Below are positions 9,323 through 17,375 of a stretch of DNA of 64,000 bases, piece after piece. Origin of the DNA: Streptomyces xanthophaeus (GTDB lineage Bacteria; Actinomycetota; Actinomycetes; Streptomycetales; Streptomycetaceae). The stretch's first letter is position 1, and the number at the start of each line of letters is the position of its first letter. The notes beneath the pieces were generated by a model. That model made no database searches and was not told the DNA's origin. It saw only the letters and a program-made list of their open reading frames with translations. The position numbers and the translations under genes are program-made. The stretch spans positions 11,209 through 75,208 of the forward strand of contig NZ_JOFT01000036.1 of assembly GCF_000725805.1 (NCBI RefSeq), read 5' to 3'.

Positions 9323-10009
9323 TCACGGTCCCTTGCGGGTCCGGGCGGCGGCCGCCTCGCGCCCGCAGGCGTACGCGAGCGCGTCGATCAGCTCCTCGGT
9401 GTCGGGCAGCCAGCGGTTCGCGGGGGTGGGCCGGCGTGCCCACTGGACCGAACCCCGGCCGCCGAAGCGGGTGGGCGGGGCGGCCACGTACTCGCCCTCG
9501 CCGCGGGCGGCCAGGTCGATCGCGGACGGGGACCAGCCGAGCCCCCGCACCAGGTCCGCCATCTTGGCCCCGGCGCCCGGCAGTACGAAGAACAGCATCC
9601 GGTGGTCGGGGGTGAGGGCGACCGGTCCGATCGTGCGCTGCATCCGCTCCAGCCGTGCCAGGGCCAGGAATCCCGCGGAGTCCGGGACGTCCAGCGCGTC
9701 GAAGGTCCGTCCCGTCGGCATCAGGATCGAGGCTTCCGGGTGCTTCGCCCACACCCTGCGGACCTGGACCGCGCTGCCGGTGGGGAGCGTCGACCAGTCC
9801 TTGACGGCCGGGTGGGCGCCGGGCGCCGCGCAGTCCGCCGCGCCGCACGAGCAGAGCTCGCGCCCGTCGGCCACCTCCAGCCAGGTGCCGGCGAAGACGT
9901 CCCAGTGCCGTTCTTCCGCGTACCGCACGGCATGGTCCAGCAGCTGCTCGCCGCGCTGCTTGGGGATGGGTGCGGTCTCCGTGACTCCGATGGTCTCTTC
10001 CACGCCCAT
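9323..10009 (-). CDS. Stand-alone bifunctional DNA primase/polymerase (prim-pol) N-terminal domain protein
   Basis: A 228-aa protein (MGVEETIGVTETAPIPKQRG) resembling the prim-pol N-terminal domain family common in actinobacteria. It has the hallmark CSCGAADCAAPGAHPAVKDW cysteine cluster near residue 50, a GRTFDALDVPDSAGF stretch like the acidic metal site, and RGEGEYVAAPPTRFGGRG near the C-terminus. No helicase or replication domain follows, so it is an orphan domain rather than a plasmid replicase. A GTG 18 bp upstream (10027) would add MTRIVV; neither start has a strong Shine-Dalgarno. It is divergent from the HTH/TPR regulator at 10225, with a shared 215-bp promoter region. Confidence 0.75.
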   Translation of the reverse strand: MGVEETIGVTETAPIPKQRGEQLLDHAVRYAEERHWDVFAGTWLEVADGRELCSCGAADCAAPGAHPAVKDWSTLPTGSAVQVRRVWAKHPEASILMPTGRTFDALDVPDSAGFLALARLERMQRTIGPVALTPDHRMLFFVLPGAGAKMADLVRGLGWSPSAIDLAARGEGEYVAAPPTRFGGRGSVQWARRPTPANRWLPDTEELIDALAYACGREAAAARTRKGP

Positions 10010-10224
10010 CACAACTATCCGGGTCACCGGGGGTTACGGGCGTAAACCAGCCGGTGGGCGGAGCATCGATCCTGCATGCGGGGCGCACAGATGCATGTTC
10101 GGGGGCGCGTAGGAGGCCGGGGCGCGGTCGCTGGGTAGCGACAAGACGCAGAGCGGAAGATTCTCCGCACTTCAGGCGGGAAGTGATCATTCCAACGCTC
10201 TCCCGTGGCTTCAGGGGGTTTTCA

Positions 10225-11607
10225 ATGGCAGCCAGGCCTCTCGTCGCCCGTCAGCCGAACGAACGGCTGCAGGCGCTCATCCAGGAAGCCGGGTGCTCCA
10301 ACGCCGGGCTCGCCCGGCGGGTCAACATGTGCGGGGCCGAACACGGCCTCGACCTCCGCTACGACAAGACCTCCGTGGCCCGCTGGCTGCGCGGACAGCA
10401 GCCGCGCGGCCGGGCACCCGGCATCATCGCCGAGGCGCTCGGGCGCAAGCTCGGCCGGACCGTCACCATCGACGAGATCGGCATGGCCAACGGCAAGAAC
10501 CTCGCCTCCGGCGTGGGCCTGCAGTTCTCCCCGACCGTCATCGGCGCCATCGAGCAGGTCTGCGAGCTGTGGCGCAGCGACGTCGGGCGCCGCGACTTCC
10601 TGGCCGGCTCCAGCGTCGCCGCCTCGGCGCTGGTCGAGCCGAGCCGCGACTGGCTGATCACCGGGGCCGACGCGCAGGTCGCCCGCAGCGGCGGCTCCCG
10701 CGTCGGGATGTCCGACGTGGAGGCGGTACGGGCCACCACGGAGGCCCTCACCGAACTCGACCACCGCTTCGGCAGCGGGCACGTGCGGCCGGTGGTCGTG
10801 CACTACCTCAACTCCGTGGTGTCCGGGCTGATCGGCGGCTCTTACCGGGAGCCGGTGGGCCGGGCGCTGTTCGCGGCCGTGGCCCGGCTGACCGAACTCG
10901 CGGGGTACATGGCCGTGGACACCGGCCAGCCGGGGCTGGCGCAGCGGTACTACATCCAGGCGCTGCGGCTGGCCCAGGCCGCCGGGGACCGGGCGTACGG
11001 GGGCTACGTGCTCGCGGCGTCCATGAGCCACCTCGCCGCGGAGCTGGGCAATCCGCGGGAGATCGCGCAGCTGGCGCGGGCCGCGCAGGAGGGCACCCGC
11101 GGTCAGGTCACCCCGCGGGTGGAGGCGATGTTCTACGCCGCCGAGGCGCGGGGGCACGCGCTGCTCGGGGACTCCCGGGCCACGGCGGTGCTGACCTCGC
11201 GGGCCGTGACCGCGCTGGAGCGGGCGCGGCCGGAGGCGGGTGACGACCCGGTGTGGATCCGGCACTTCAACGAGGCCTACCTCGCGGACGAACTGGCCCA
11301 CTGCCACCGGGACCTGGGCCAGGCCGAGGAGGCGGCCCGGCAGGCGGAGGAGGCCCTGCGCAGCCTTCCGGCGGGCAAGGCGCGCCGCCGGGCGATCGGG
11401 CTGCTGCTGCTGGCGGCGGCGCAGGTGCAGCAGCGGGAGGTGGAACAGGCCTGCCACACGGCCACGCAGGCGGCGGACCTGCTGGAGGGGCTCCGCTCGA
11501 ACCGGGGCGCGGAGTACCTGGCGGACTTCCGGCTGCGGCTGGAGCCGTACCGGGAGGAGGCGGCGGTCCGCGAGTTCGGGGCACGGCTGGAGGCCCGGGC
11601 CGCGTGA
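10225..11607 (+). CDS. HTH-TPR regulatory protein of the NsdA type
   Basis: A 460-aa protein starting MAARPLVARQPNERLQ. Residues 13-75 form a helix-turn-helix-like segment (SNAGLARRVN... TSVARWLRGQQP). Residues 120-135 contain an internal GRRDFLAGSS sequence that resembles a twin-arginine signal. The C-terminal ~280 residues consist of degenerate TPR-like helical repeats rich in Ala, Leu and Arg. This layout matches a large streptomycete family that includes the developmental repressor NsdA (family knowledge; membership judged by eye). ATG 10225 is the first plausible start; the frame is open 57 codons further but without RBS or conservation features. Confidence 0.7.
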   Translation: MAARPLVARQPNERLQALIQEAGCSNAGLARRVNMCGAEHGLDLRYDKTSVARWLRGQQPRGRAPGIIAEALGRKLGRTVTIDEIGMANGKNLASGVGLQFSPTVIGAIEQVCELWRSDVGRRDFLAGSSVAASALVEPSRDWLITGADAQVARSGGSRVGMSDVEAVRATTEALTELDHRFGSGHVRPVVVHYLNSVVSGLIGGSYREPVGRALFAAVARLTELAGYMAVDTGQPGLAQRYYIQALRLAQAAGDRAYGGYVLAASMSHLAAELGNPREIAQLARAAQEGTRGQVTPRVEAMFYAAEARGHALLGDSRATAVLTSRAVTALERARPEAGDDPVWIRHFNEAYLADELAHCHRDLGQAEEAARQAEEALRSLPAGKARRRAIGLLLLAAAQVQQREVEQACHTATQAADLLEGLRSNRGAEYLADFRLRLEPYREEAAVREFGARLEARAA

Positions 11608-11623
11608 GGTCCGTGGCGTGCGG

Positions 11624-11645
11624 GGCCCCGGTCGCGGCCGGGGCC
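11624..11645 (+). terminator. Short hairpin after the HTH-TPR regulator
   Basis: An 8-bp GC inverted repeat (GGCCCCGG / CCGGGGCC) with a 6-base loop lies 17 bp after the stop codon. Confidence 0.5.
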
Positions 11646-11736
11646 GGTGGGTGGGTGGGCTGACGGGGGTGGTGGGTGACCGGGTAGCGTGACCCGACGG
11701 TTCCGTAGGTTCGGGCGAGTCGGAGAAGGAGTCCCG

Positions 11737-13152
11737 GTGACGGAGAGCGGACAGGGGGGCGCCCCCCAGCCGGGTGCCCCGTGGGGTCCGGACCCGGCGC
11801 AGCCGGATCCGGCGTCCGGCTACCCGGAACATCCCGGGCAGCAGGCGTACGGGTATCCGGGGCAGCAGCCGCCCGAGGGCCAGGGCCAGGGCCAGGGGCC
11901 GCAGGGCGGGCCGGCGTACGGGCAGCCGGGACAGCCCGGCGCCGCATACGGCTATCCGCATCCGCATCCGCATCCGCATTCCGGGCCGCAGGCAGCGCCC
12001 GTGCAGGGGCACGTGGTGGGGCCGGGGTACGAGGGCCCGGGGGATCCGCACGGCTACGGGTACCCCCCGCTGCCCGAGGCCGTCACCCAGTACATCCCGC
12101 CGGTGCCGGCGGGGCCCGCGCAGGGCGATGCGGCCACGCAGTACATCCCGCCCGTGCCGGCGGCGCCTGCGCACGGCGAGGCGGCGACCCAGTACATCCC
12201 GCCCGTGCCGGCGGGGCCCGCGCACGAAGAGGCGGCCACGCAGTACATCCAGCCCGTGCCCGCCGCCGAGTTCGACGGGCTCTTCCGCAGCAGCGGCGGC
12301 GCCGACGACGGGGCCGCCGGGCACACCCAGCACCTGCCGCCGGTCCAGGAGCCGGTGCTGAGGCAGCCGCCGCGCCGCCCCTATCCGCCGCGCGGCCAGG
12401 GCCCCGTACCGCCCCGCCAGCAGCTCCAGCACCAGCCGCCGCACCAGCAGCCCCCGCAGCAGTACGCGCAGCCGCAGTACGCGCCCCCGCCCCCGCCGCC
12501 GGAGGCCCCGCGCAAGGTGTCACCGGCGATCATCGCCGCGGTCGTCATCGGCCTGGCCGTGGTCGGGCTCGGCGTCGGCTCGCTGCTCGGCGACGGCAAG
12601 CCGCAGAACAACGACCCGGGCGCGGTGTCCTCCGCACCCGCCGCGAGCGGCGGCTCCGCGGCGCCCGGCGGCGAGGCCCCCGTCGACCCGGCCCGCCCGC
12701 AGGCCGTCCAGCTCGACAAGCTCCTCGCGGACAGCAACGACAGCCGGGCCTCGGTGATCAAGGCCGTGGAGGACATCAAGAGCTGCAAGAACCTCGACCA
12801 GGCCGCCGGTGACCTGCGCGACGCCGCCCGCCAGCGCGAGGAGCTGATCACCCGCCTCCAGGAGCTGAAGCTGGACAAGCTCCCCGACCACGCGAAGCTG
12901 TCCGCGGCCCTCACCAAGGCCTGGCAGTCCTCCGCGGACGCCGACAACAGCTATGCGGCGTGGGCGGGCGACGCCAAGGACGACAAGGGCTGCAAGGACG
13001 GCAAGGACGGCAAGGCCAAGTCCACCGACAACGCCGCCGCGGGCAACAAGGCGAGCGGCGAGGCGACGAAGGCCAAGGAGACGGCGTCGGGCCTGTGGAA
13101 CTCGATCGCCGCCAAGTACGGCCTCACCAAGCGGGACAAGAGCCAGCTCTGA
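11737..13152 (+). CDS. Proline/glutamine-rich single-pass membrane protein with TQYIPPV repeats
   Basis: Function unknown. The start is GTG 11737 because GGAGAAGGA lies 6 bp upstream; an earlier in-frame GTG at 11689 has no such site. Of 471 residues, the first ~265 are a disordered Pro/Gln/Gly/Tyr-rich cytoplasmic region (Q-G repeats, HPHPHP run, PQQYAQPQY). This region contains four 17-residue units of the form ATQYIPPVPAxPAxxEA. One transmembrane helix follows (AIIAAVVIGLAVVGLGVGSL, about residues 268-287), then a Ser/Ala linker and a ~150-residue Lys-rich outside domain with a KSCKN-type cysteine and KDGKDGKAK repeats. The TQ-containing repeats could be kinase or FHA ligands (inference). 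Confidence 0.8.
   Translation: MTESGQGGAPQPGAPWGPDPAQPDPASGYPEHPGQQAYGYPGQQPPEGQGQGQGPQGGPAYGQPGQPGAAYGYPHPHPHPHSGPQAAPVQGHVVGPGYEGPGDPHGYGYPPLPEAVTQYIPPVPAGPAQGDAATQYIPPVPAAPAHGEAATQYIPPVPAGPAHEEAATQYIQPVPAAEFDGLFRSSGGADDGAAGHTQHLPPVQEPVLRQPPRRPYPPRGQGPVPPRQQLQHQPPHQQPPQQYAQPQYAPPPPPPEAPRKVSPAIIAAVVIGLAVVGLGVGSLLGDGKPQNNDPGAVSSAPAASGGSAAPGGEAPVDPARPQAVQLDKLLADSNDSRASVIKAVEDIKSCKNLDQAAGDLRDAARQREELITRLQELKLDKLPDHAKLSAALTKAWQSSADADNSYAAWAGDAKDDKGCKDGKDGKAKSTDNAAAGNKASGEATKAKETASGLWNSIAAKYGLTKRDKSQL
12082..12285 (+). repeat. Four 51-bp in-frame tandem repeats encoding ATQYIPPVPAxPAxxEA
   Basis: TACATCC marks recur at 12091, 12142, 12193 and 12244, an exact 51-bp period, so the unit is 17 codons. 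The first three units read TQYIPPV and the fourth TQYIQPV. A more distant TQHLPPV follows about 80 bp later. Confidence 0.9.
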
Positions 13153-13173
13153 CCCGCGGCGGCGGGCGGGGCG

Positions 13174-14499
13174 TCAGGTGGCGCGGGGGGCCTGTTCCAG
13201 GGTGGGGGTCATGTCCTGGGACTGTTCGCCGGGCTGGGCCACGAGGCGGCCCGCCTGGACGATCTGGAAGGTCACCCGGCCGTTGACGATGCGCGGGAAG
13301 CCGGCCACGGCGCCCATGTCCTGGTAGCGCCAGCTCAGGTCCGGGGTGAGGCCGCCCGTACCGACCGGCTCCGACCGGTTGAGCATCCGTCCCACTTTGC
13401 GGGCGGTGACCTCCTCGTCCGGCTTGAAGCGCTTCACGATCTCGTTCAGGACCGTGTACGCGATCCAGGTGGTCTGCGCGCCGCTGTCGTCGGGGTCGAC
13501 GTGGTCGTCGCCGAAGGCGTGCTCGGAGATCACCTTCCGCATCGGCTCCCAGAGCGGGTCGGAGGACACCGGGTACCAACTCGTCAGGTACGCGCCCTCG
13601 AAGGGGCTCTCCCGGCCGCCGGTGCGGTCGACCAGGGACTGGCTGACGCTGCCCAGGACGGAGGAGATCTGCGGGTTCCTGCGCTGGGTGTCGATGCGGC
13701 GGAAGGCGTCGAAGAAGGTCTCGGTGCGCTCGCCGAGCACGGCGGTCACACAGCCCTTCTCCTTCGGGTCCTTCGCCTCCTTGGTGTCCTTGGCGTCCTT
13801 GGTCTCTTTGGTGCCCGAGGTGTTCGCGAGGGCCTCGCGCGCCTGCGCGGAGAAGTCCGCGGTGTCCTCCGCGGCGCGGATGTCGTTGGCCTCCGTCATC
13901 TTGTTGGCCTTCAGCCCGGCGTTGAGCAGGACCGGCAGGGAGTCGCCCGCGAGGGTGTCGGGGCGGACCAGGGCCACCTGGCTGCAGGCCTTGCCCAGCT
14001 GGTGGCCGGCGCCCGCGAGGAGGACCGGCTGGCCGCCGTTGACGGGGTAGGAGAGCGTGGACTGGAACTCCTCGGAGGAGACCCCGTACCCGCCGATGAA
14101 CGGGATGCCCTCGGCCTCCAGCGGGGCCATGAAGGCACGGCCGTGCTGGCTGTAGGAGCCGACGACGGCGACGGCCTTCTCGGCGATCGCCTTGCGCGCG
14201 CAGTCGGCGGCGCCGGTCGGGGTGTTCTTCTCGTTGCAGGTCAGTACGCGCAGCTTGCGGCCGCCCAGGCCGCCCTTGGAGTTGGCCCACCGTTCGTAGG
14301 CCTTGGCCATGCCCGGCATGCCCGGCATGTTGGTGGCGTTCGTCTCCTCCGGCGCGAAGGTCATGACGGTGATGGTGCCCCCGGAGCCCCCCGGACCTCC
14401 GGGGACCACCCCGCACCCGGCGACGAGACAGGCACCCACTGCCGTGGCCACGAGGGTGCGGTACAAGGCTGCTGCGCGGTGCGACGTGGTCATGTCCAT
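13174..14499 (-). CDS. Branched-chain-amino-acid-type ABC substrate-binding lipoprotein (orphan)
   Basis: A 441-aa secreted receptor of the periplasmic-binding-protein type I (LivJ-like, Peripla_BP_6) family. The N-terminus has arginines, a hydrophobic core and a lipobox LVAGC with the lipid-bearing Cys29. The mature protein shows GAADCARKAIAEKAVAVVGS and the C-terminal lobe SWRYQDMGAVAGF. In the middle sits a low-complexity insert, TKETKDAKDTKEAKDPKEKG, that the family normally lacks. ATG 14499 and ATG 14493 are both possible starts. No permease or ATPase gene is adjacent, so its transporter partner, if any, is elsewhere. It is convergent with the preceding gene, with only 21 bp between them. 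Confidence 0.85.
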   Translation of the reverse strand: MDMTTSHRAAALYRTLVATAVGACLVAGCGVVPGGPGGSGGTITVMTFAPEETNATNMPGMPGMAKAYERWANSKGGLGGRKLRVLTCNEKNTPTGAADCARKAIAEKAVAVVGSYSQHGRAFMAPLEAEGIPFIGGYGVSSEEFQSTLSYPVNGGQPVLLAGAGHQLGKACSQVALVRPDTLAGDSLPVLLNAGLKANKMTEANDIRAAEDTADFSAQAREALANTSGTKETKDAKDTKEAKDPKEKGCVTAVLGERTETFFDAFRRIDTQRRNPQISSVLGSVSQSLVDRTGGRESPFEGAYLTSWYPVSSDPLWEPMRKVISEHAFGDDHVDPDDSGAQTTWIAYTVLNEIVKRFKPDEEVTARKVGRMLNRSEPVGTGGLTPDLSWRYQDMGAVAGFPRIVNGRVTFQIVQAGRLVAQPGEQSQDMTPTLEQAPRAT

Positions 14500-14633
14500 G
14501 CACCATTCCGCTCCGGAGGTAACTCAGGAGTGAGACGGACACAACATCGGGTGACGCCCAGGTGAATTGCGAGGGCGTCACCGGCCCGCAGGCGCTTCAA
14601 GATCGCGGACATCGGGAACGTACGATCGCGAAC

Positions 14634-15137
14634 GTGACATTCGCCCAAGGTTCGAAGAACTCTTCCCGCCGCGGCGGCCGCTCCTCCACCATGGGCGGCA
14701 TGCCCCTCAACGACATGCCGTGGTGGCGCTGGCGCAGCAACGTGCGCTCGGCGCTGCACATGCTTTCCGATCCGGCCTTCCACGAGGACACCTGGCTGGC
14801 CGGCGCCGAAGGGTACGGGGACGTCACGGACGCCGTGTACCGGCTCGTCGAGGACACCTGGCTCGACAGCTGGTCGGCCGAGAAGTACGTCGGCACGGTC
14901 CTGCGCGACTCCCAGGAGGCGGCCCTGGTCGACCTCGCCGTGCTGCGGGTGCTGCGGATCCTGCACCAGGTGGGCCCCGACGCGCCCGTCTCCGCCTACC
15001 TGGAGCACCACGCCTGGCCCGAGGCGGTACGGGCCGCGCGCGAGGCGCACGTACGGCTGGCGACGGCCGACGGGGAGGACCCGGACGTGCGGCCGAGTTC
15101 GCTGGAAGTGCTGAAGATCCTCACGCGCACGGTGTGA
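14634..15137 (+). CDS. SCO4402-like conserved hypothetical protein
   Basis: A 167-aa soluble protein without recognised catalytic motifs. The core MPLNDMPWWRWRSNVRSALH, LVEDTWLDSWSAEKYVGTVL and DSQEAALVDLAVLRVLRILH is acidic and helical. I recall the same protein directly upstream of purU in other Streptomyces (SCO4402 family; from memory). The start is uncertain: GTG 14634 gives MTFAQGSKNSSRRGG..., while ATG 14691 or 14700 would give a shorter protein beginning MGGMPLNDMPWW. None has a clear Shine-Dalgarno. It is probably co-transcribed with purU, which begins 14 bp after its stop. Confidence 0.75.
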   Translation: MTFAQGSKNSSRRGGRSSTMGGMPLNDMPWWRWRSNVRSALHMLSDPAFHEDTWLAGAEGYGDVTDAVYRLVEDTWLDSWSAEKYVGTVLRDSQEAALVDLAVLRVLRILHQVGPDAPVSAYLEHHAWPEAVRAAREAHVRLATADGEDPDVRPSSLEVLKILTRTV

Positions 15138-15151
15138 AAGGCTGTCGGGTC

Positions 15152-16036
15152 ATGAGCGACCCGCAGCCCGAGGCCCAGGCCCAGCCCCCCCAGCAGTACG
15201 TCCTTACCGTGTCCTGCCCCGACAAGCAGGGCATCGTCCACGCCGTGTCGAGCTACCTCTTCATGACCGGCTGCAACATCGTGGACAGCCAGCAGTTCGG
15301 AGACCGGGAGACCGGGCTCTTCTTCATGCGGGTGCACTTCGAGGCCGAGCCCGCGGTGACGGTGGACAAGCTGCGCGCGAGCTTCGCCGCGATCGGCGAC
15401 TCGTTCAAGATGGACTGGCAGATCCACCGCTCGGACGAGCGCATGCGGATCGTGCTCATGGTGTCGAAGTTCGGCCACTGCCTGAACGACCTGCTGTTCC
15501 GCTCGCGGATCGGGGCCCTGCCGGTCGAGATCGCGGCCGTGGTCTCCAACCACACCGACTTCGCGGAGCTGGTCGGCTCGTACGACGTCCCGTTCGTGCA
15601 CATCCCGGTCACCAAGGACACGAAGGCGGCGGCGGAGGCCGAGCTGCTGGAGCTCGTGCGCTCCGAGAACGTCGAGCTGGTGGTGCTCGCCCGGTACATG
15701 CAGGTGCTGTCGGACACCCTCTGCAAGGAGCTGAGCGGGCGGATCATCAACATCCACCACTCGTTCCTGCCGAGCTTCAAGGGTGCGAAGCCGTACCACC
15801 AGGCGCATGCGCGCGGTGTGAAGCTGATCGGTGCGACCGCGCACTACGTGACGGCGGACCTCGACGAGGGGCCGATCATCGAGCAGGAGGTCGAGCGGGT
15901 CGGCCACGAGGTGACCCCGGACCAGCTGGTGGCGATCGGGCGCGACGTGGAGTGCCAGGCGCTGGCGCGGGCCGTGAAGTGGCACAGCGAGCACCGTGTG
16001 CTGCTGAACGGGGCCCGGACGGTCGTCTTCGCCTGA
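15152..16036 (+). CDS. purU: Formyltetrahydrofolate deformylase
   Basis: It hydrolyses 10-formyl-THF to formate and THF, balancing the one-carbon pool and feeding formate to purine synthesis. The 294-aa length is normal. The N-terminal ACT domain begins YVLTVSCPDKQGIVHAVSSY (about residues 15-34). The C-terminal formyltransferase fold shows INIHHSFLPSFKGAKPYHQA and the catalytic Asp in DLDEGPIIEQEVERVGH. The start is ATG 15152 (MSDPQPEAQ); the frame stays open upstream through the preceding gene but that is shadow. It is followed by a GC-rich spacer before the convergent anti-sigma gene. Confidence 0.96.
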   Translation: MSDPQPEAQAQPPQQYVLTVSCPDKQGIVHAVSSYLFMTGCNIVDSQQFGDRETGLFFMRVHFEAEPAVTVDKLRASFAAIGDSFKMDWQIHRSDERMRIVLMVSKFGHCLNDLLFRSRIGALPVEIAAVVSNHTDFAELVGSYDVPFVHIPVTKDTKAAAEAELLELVRSENVELVVLARYMQVLSDTLCKELSGRIINIHHSFLPSFKGAKPYHQAHARGVKLIGATAHYVTADLDEGPIIEQEVERVGHEVTPDQLVAIGRDVECQALARAVKWHSEHRVLLNGARTVVFA

Positions 16037-16121
16037 TCCCCTCCGGGGCGGCCGGCGGTGCGGGGCGGCTTCGGTGCCCCGGCGGGGCCCGCGCCGGGGC
16101 CCGCGCCGGTCCAGGGCGTCC

Positions 16122-17375
16122 CTAGAGGTGGCTCAGGGAGGCGGCTGCGAAGAGGACGTCGCGGATGGCTTCGCGGTCGCCGTGCTGGCCCACGGCCGCT
16201 TCCTCCGGGGAGATGTGCCCGGCGGCCAGCTGGCAGAACTCGATGCCGTCCAGGGCGATCTCCGCCACCGTCCGGTCCGGCGACGGCTTGGCCGCCGGGG
16301 AGTCCAGGGCGATGTCCCAGCCACCGCCGCCCGCGCCCTCGATCTCCAGGTGCAGGGTCCGGCCGGGCGCCCCCGCCGCGACCAGGCCCCGCGCGGGCGC
16401 CGCCAGACCCGTACGGCGCCGCTGGGCCAGTGCGCCCGGCAGGAGCCGGGCCGCCAGGTCGATCATCCCGTGCAGGTGCGGGCCGGACGGCGGCTCGTAC
16501 GGGTAGTCCACCGCCTCCGCGATGTCCCAGGCGTGGACCCAGCACTCGAAGGCCCGCTCCAGGAAGGCGTCGCCGAGCGGCAGCCGGTAGCCGCCGTAGT
16601 CCACCCCGAGCTCCGCCACGCCCCGCCCGGCGAAGGACACCGTGCGCACCAGGGTGTGGCCCTGCTCCCGCCAGGGATCGCGGACGTGCCGGGTGGGCGG
16701 GTACGCCGACGCGTTCCAGTAGTGCTCCGTCCGCGCGGCCGGACCCGTGGGCGGCGCGTCCGGCCCGAGCGGGTCGTCCAGCCCCAGCGCGGTGGCGACC
16801 AGCCCGTCCACCGTCAGCAGGTGCCCGATCACCCCGGCCACCGTGGTCCGCTGCGACTGGCGCCGCTCCTCCTCGAACCACTTCAGCCGCACCGGGGTGT
16901 GCCACTCCGAGTCCCCGAAGTCCTGGAGCAGCGCATCGAGCCGCGCCGTCTCCGTGTCGTACGGGTTCGCCCACACCGGGACCGGGATGCGGGCCGGCCG
17001 CTTGCCCAGGCAGTCCTCCAGCACCCGCGACCGCAGCAGCGGCTTGAGGTCCAGGGTCTCCTCGGGGTGCAGCAGCCCGACCGCGTCGCGCAGCCGCAGC
17101 GCCTCCTCCGCGCAGGGTGCGCACTCGGTGAGGTGGTTCTCCACCGCCTGCGTCTCTTCGGCGGAGCACGCGGCCAGCGCCCACGCGCCGAGCAGGGACT
17201 TCAGCACGGCGTGCGAGGGCGGCGGCGCGGGCGGCGCCACGGGCTCCGGATCCGGCAGCAGCCGCGGTGCGCGCTGCGGGTCCAGGTCGTCGGCGGCCGC
17301 GCGCGGTCCCGGTATCCGGGCCTGGCCGCCGGGACGCTCGTATCCGTCGTCGGGAGACTGGGCGGGGCCGTTCAT
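16122..17375 (-). CDS. Zinc-finger anti-sigma factor fused to a maleylpyruvate-isomerase-type (MDMPI) domain
   Basis: A 417-aa protein. Residues 50-110 form a zf-HC2/ZAS anti-sigma domain: AACSAEETQAVENHLTECAP followed by CAEEALRLRDAV, which holds the H-x3-C-x2-C zinc motif. Residues ~130-350 resemble the mycothiol-dependent maleylpyruvate isomerase N-terminal (DinB-like) fold: QSQRTTVAGVIGHLLTVDGL, AFECWVHAWDIAEAVDYPY. Its ATG overlaps the stop of the sigma gene (ATGA, 17372-17375), so it is probably the cognate anti-sigma factor. No transmembrane segment is seen, so it acts in the cytosol. The MDMPI part may sense a thiol or small ligand (inference). Confidence 0.85.
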   Translation of the reverse strand: MNGPAQSPDDGYERPGGQARIPGPRAAADDLDPQRAPRLLPDPEPVAPPAPPPSHAVLKSLLGAWALAACSAEETQAVENHLTECAPCAEEALRLRDAVGLLHPEETLDLKPLLRSRVLEDCLGKRPARIPVPVWANPYDTETARLDALLQDFGDSEWHTPVRLKWFEEERRQSQRTTVAGVIGHLLTVDGLVATALGLDDPLGPDAPPTGPAARTEHYWNASAYPPTRHVRDPWREQGHTLVRTVSFAGRGVAELGVDYGGYRLPLGDAFLERAFECWVHAWDIAEAVDYPYEPPSGPHLHGMIDLAARLLPGALAQRRRTGLAAPARGLVAAGAPGRTLHLEIEGAGGGGWDIALDSPAAKPSPDRTVAEIALDGIEFCQLAAGHISPEEAAVGQHGDREAIRDVLFAAASLSHL

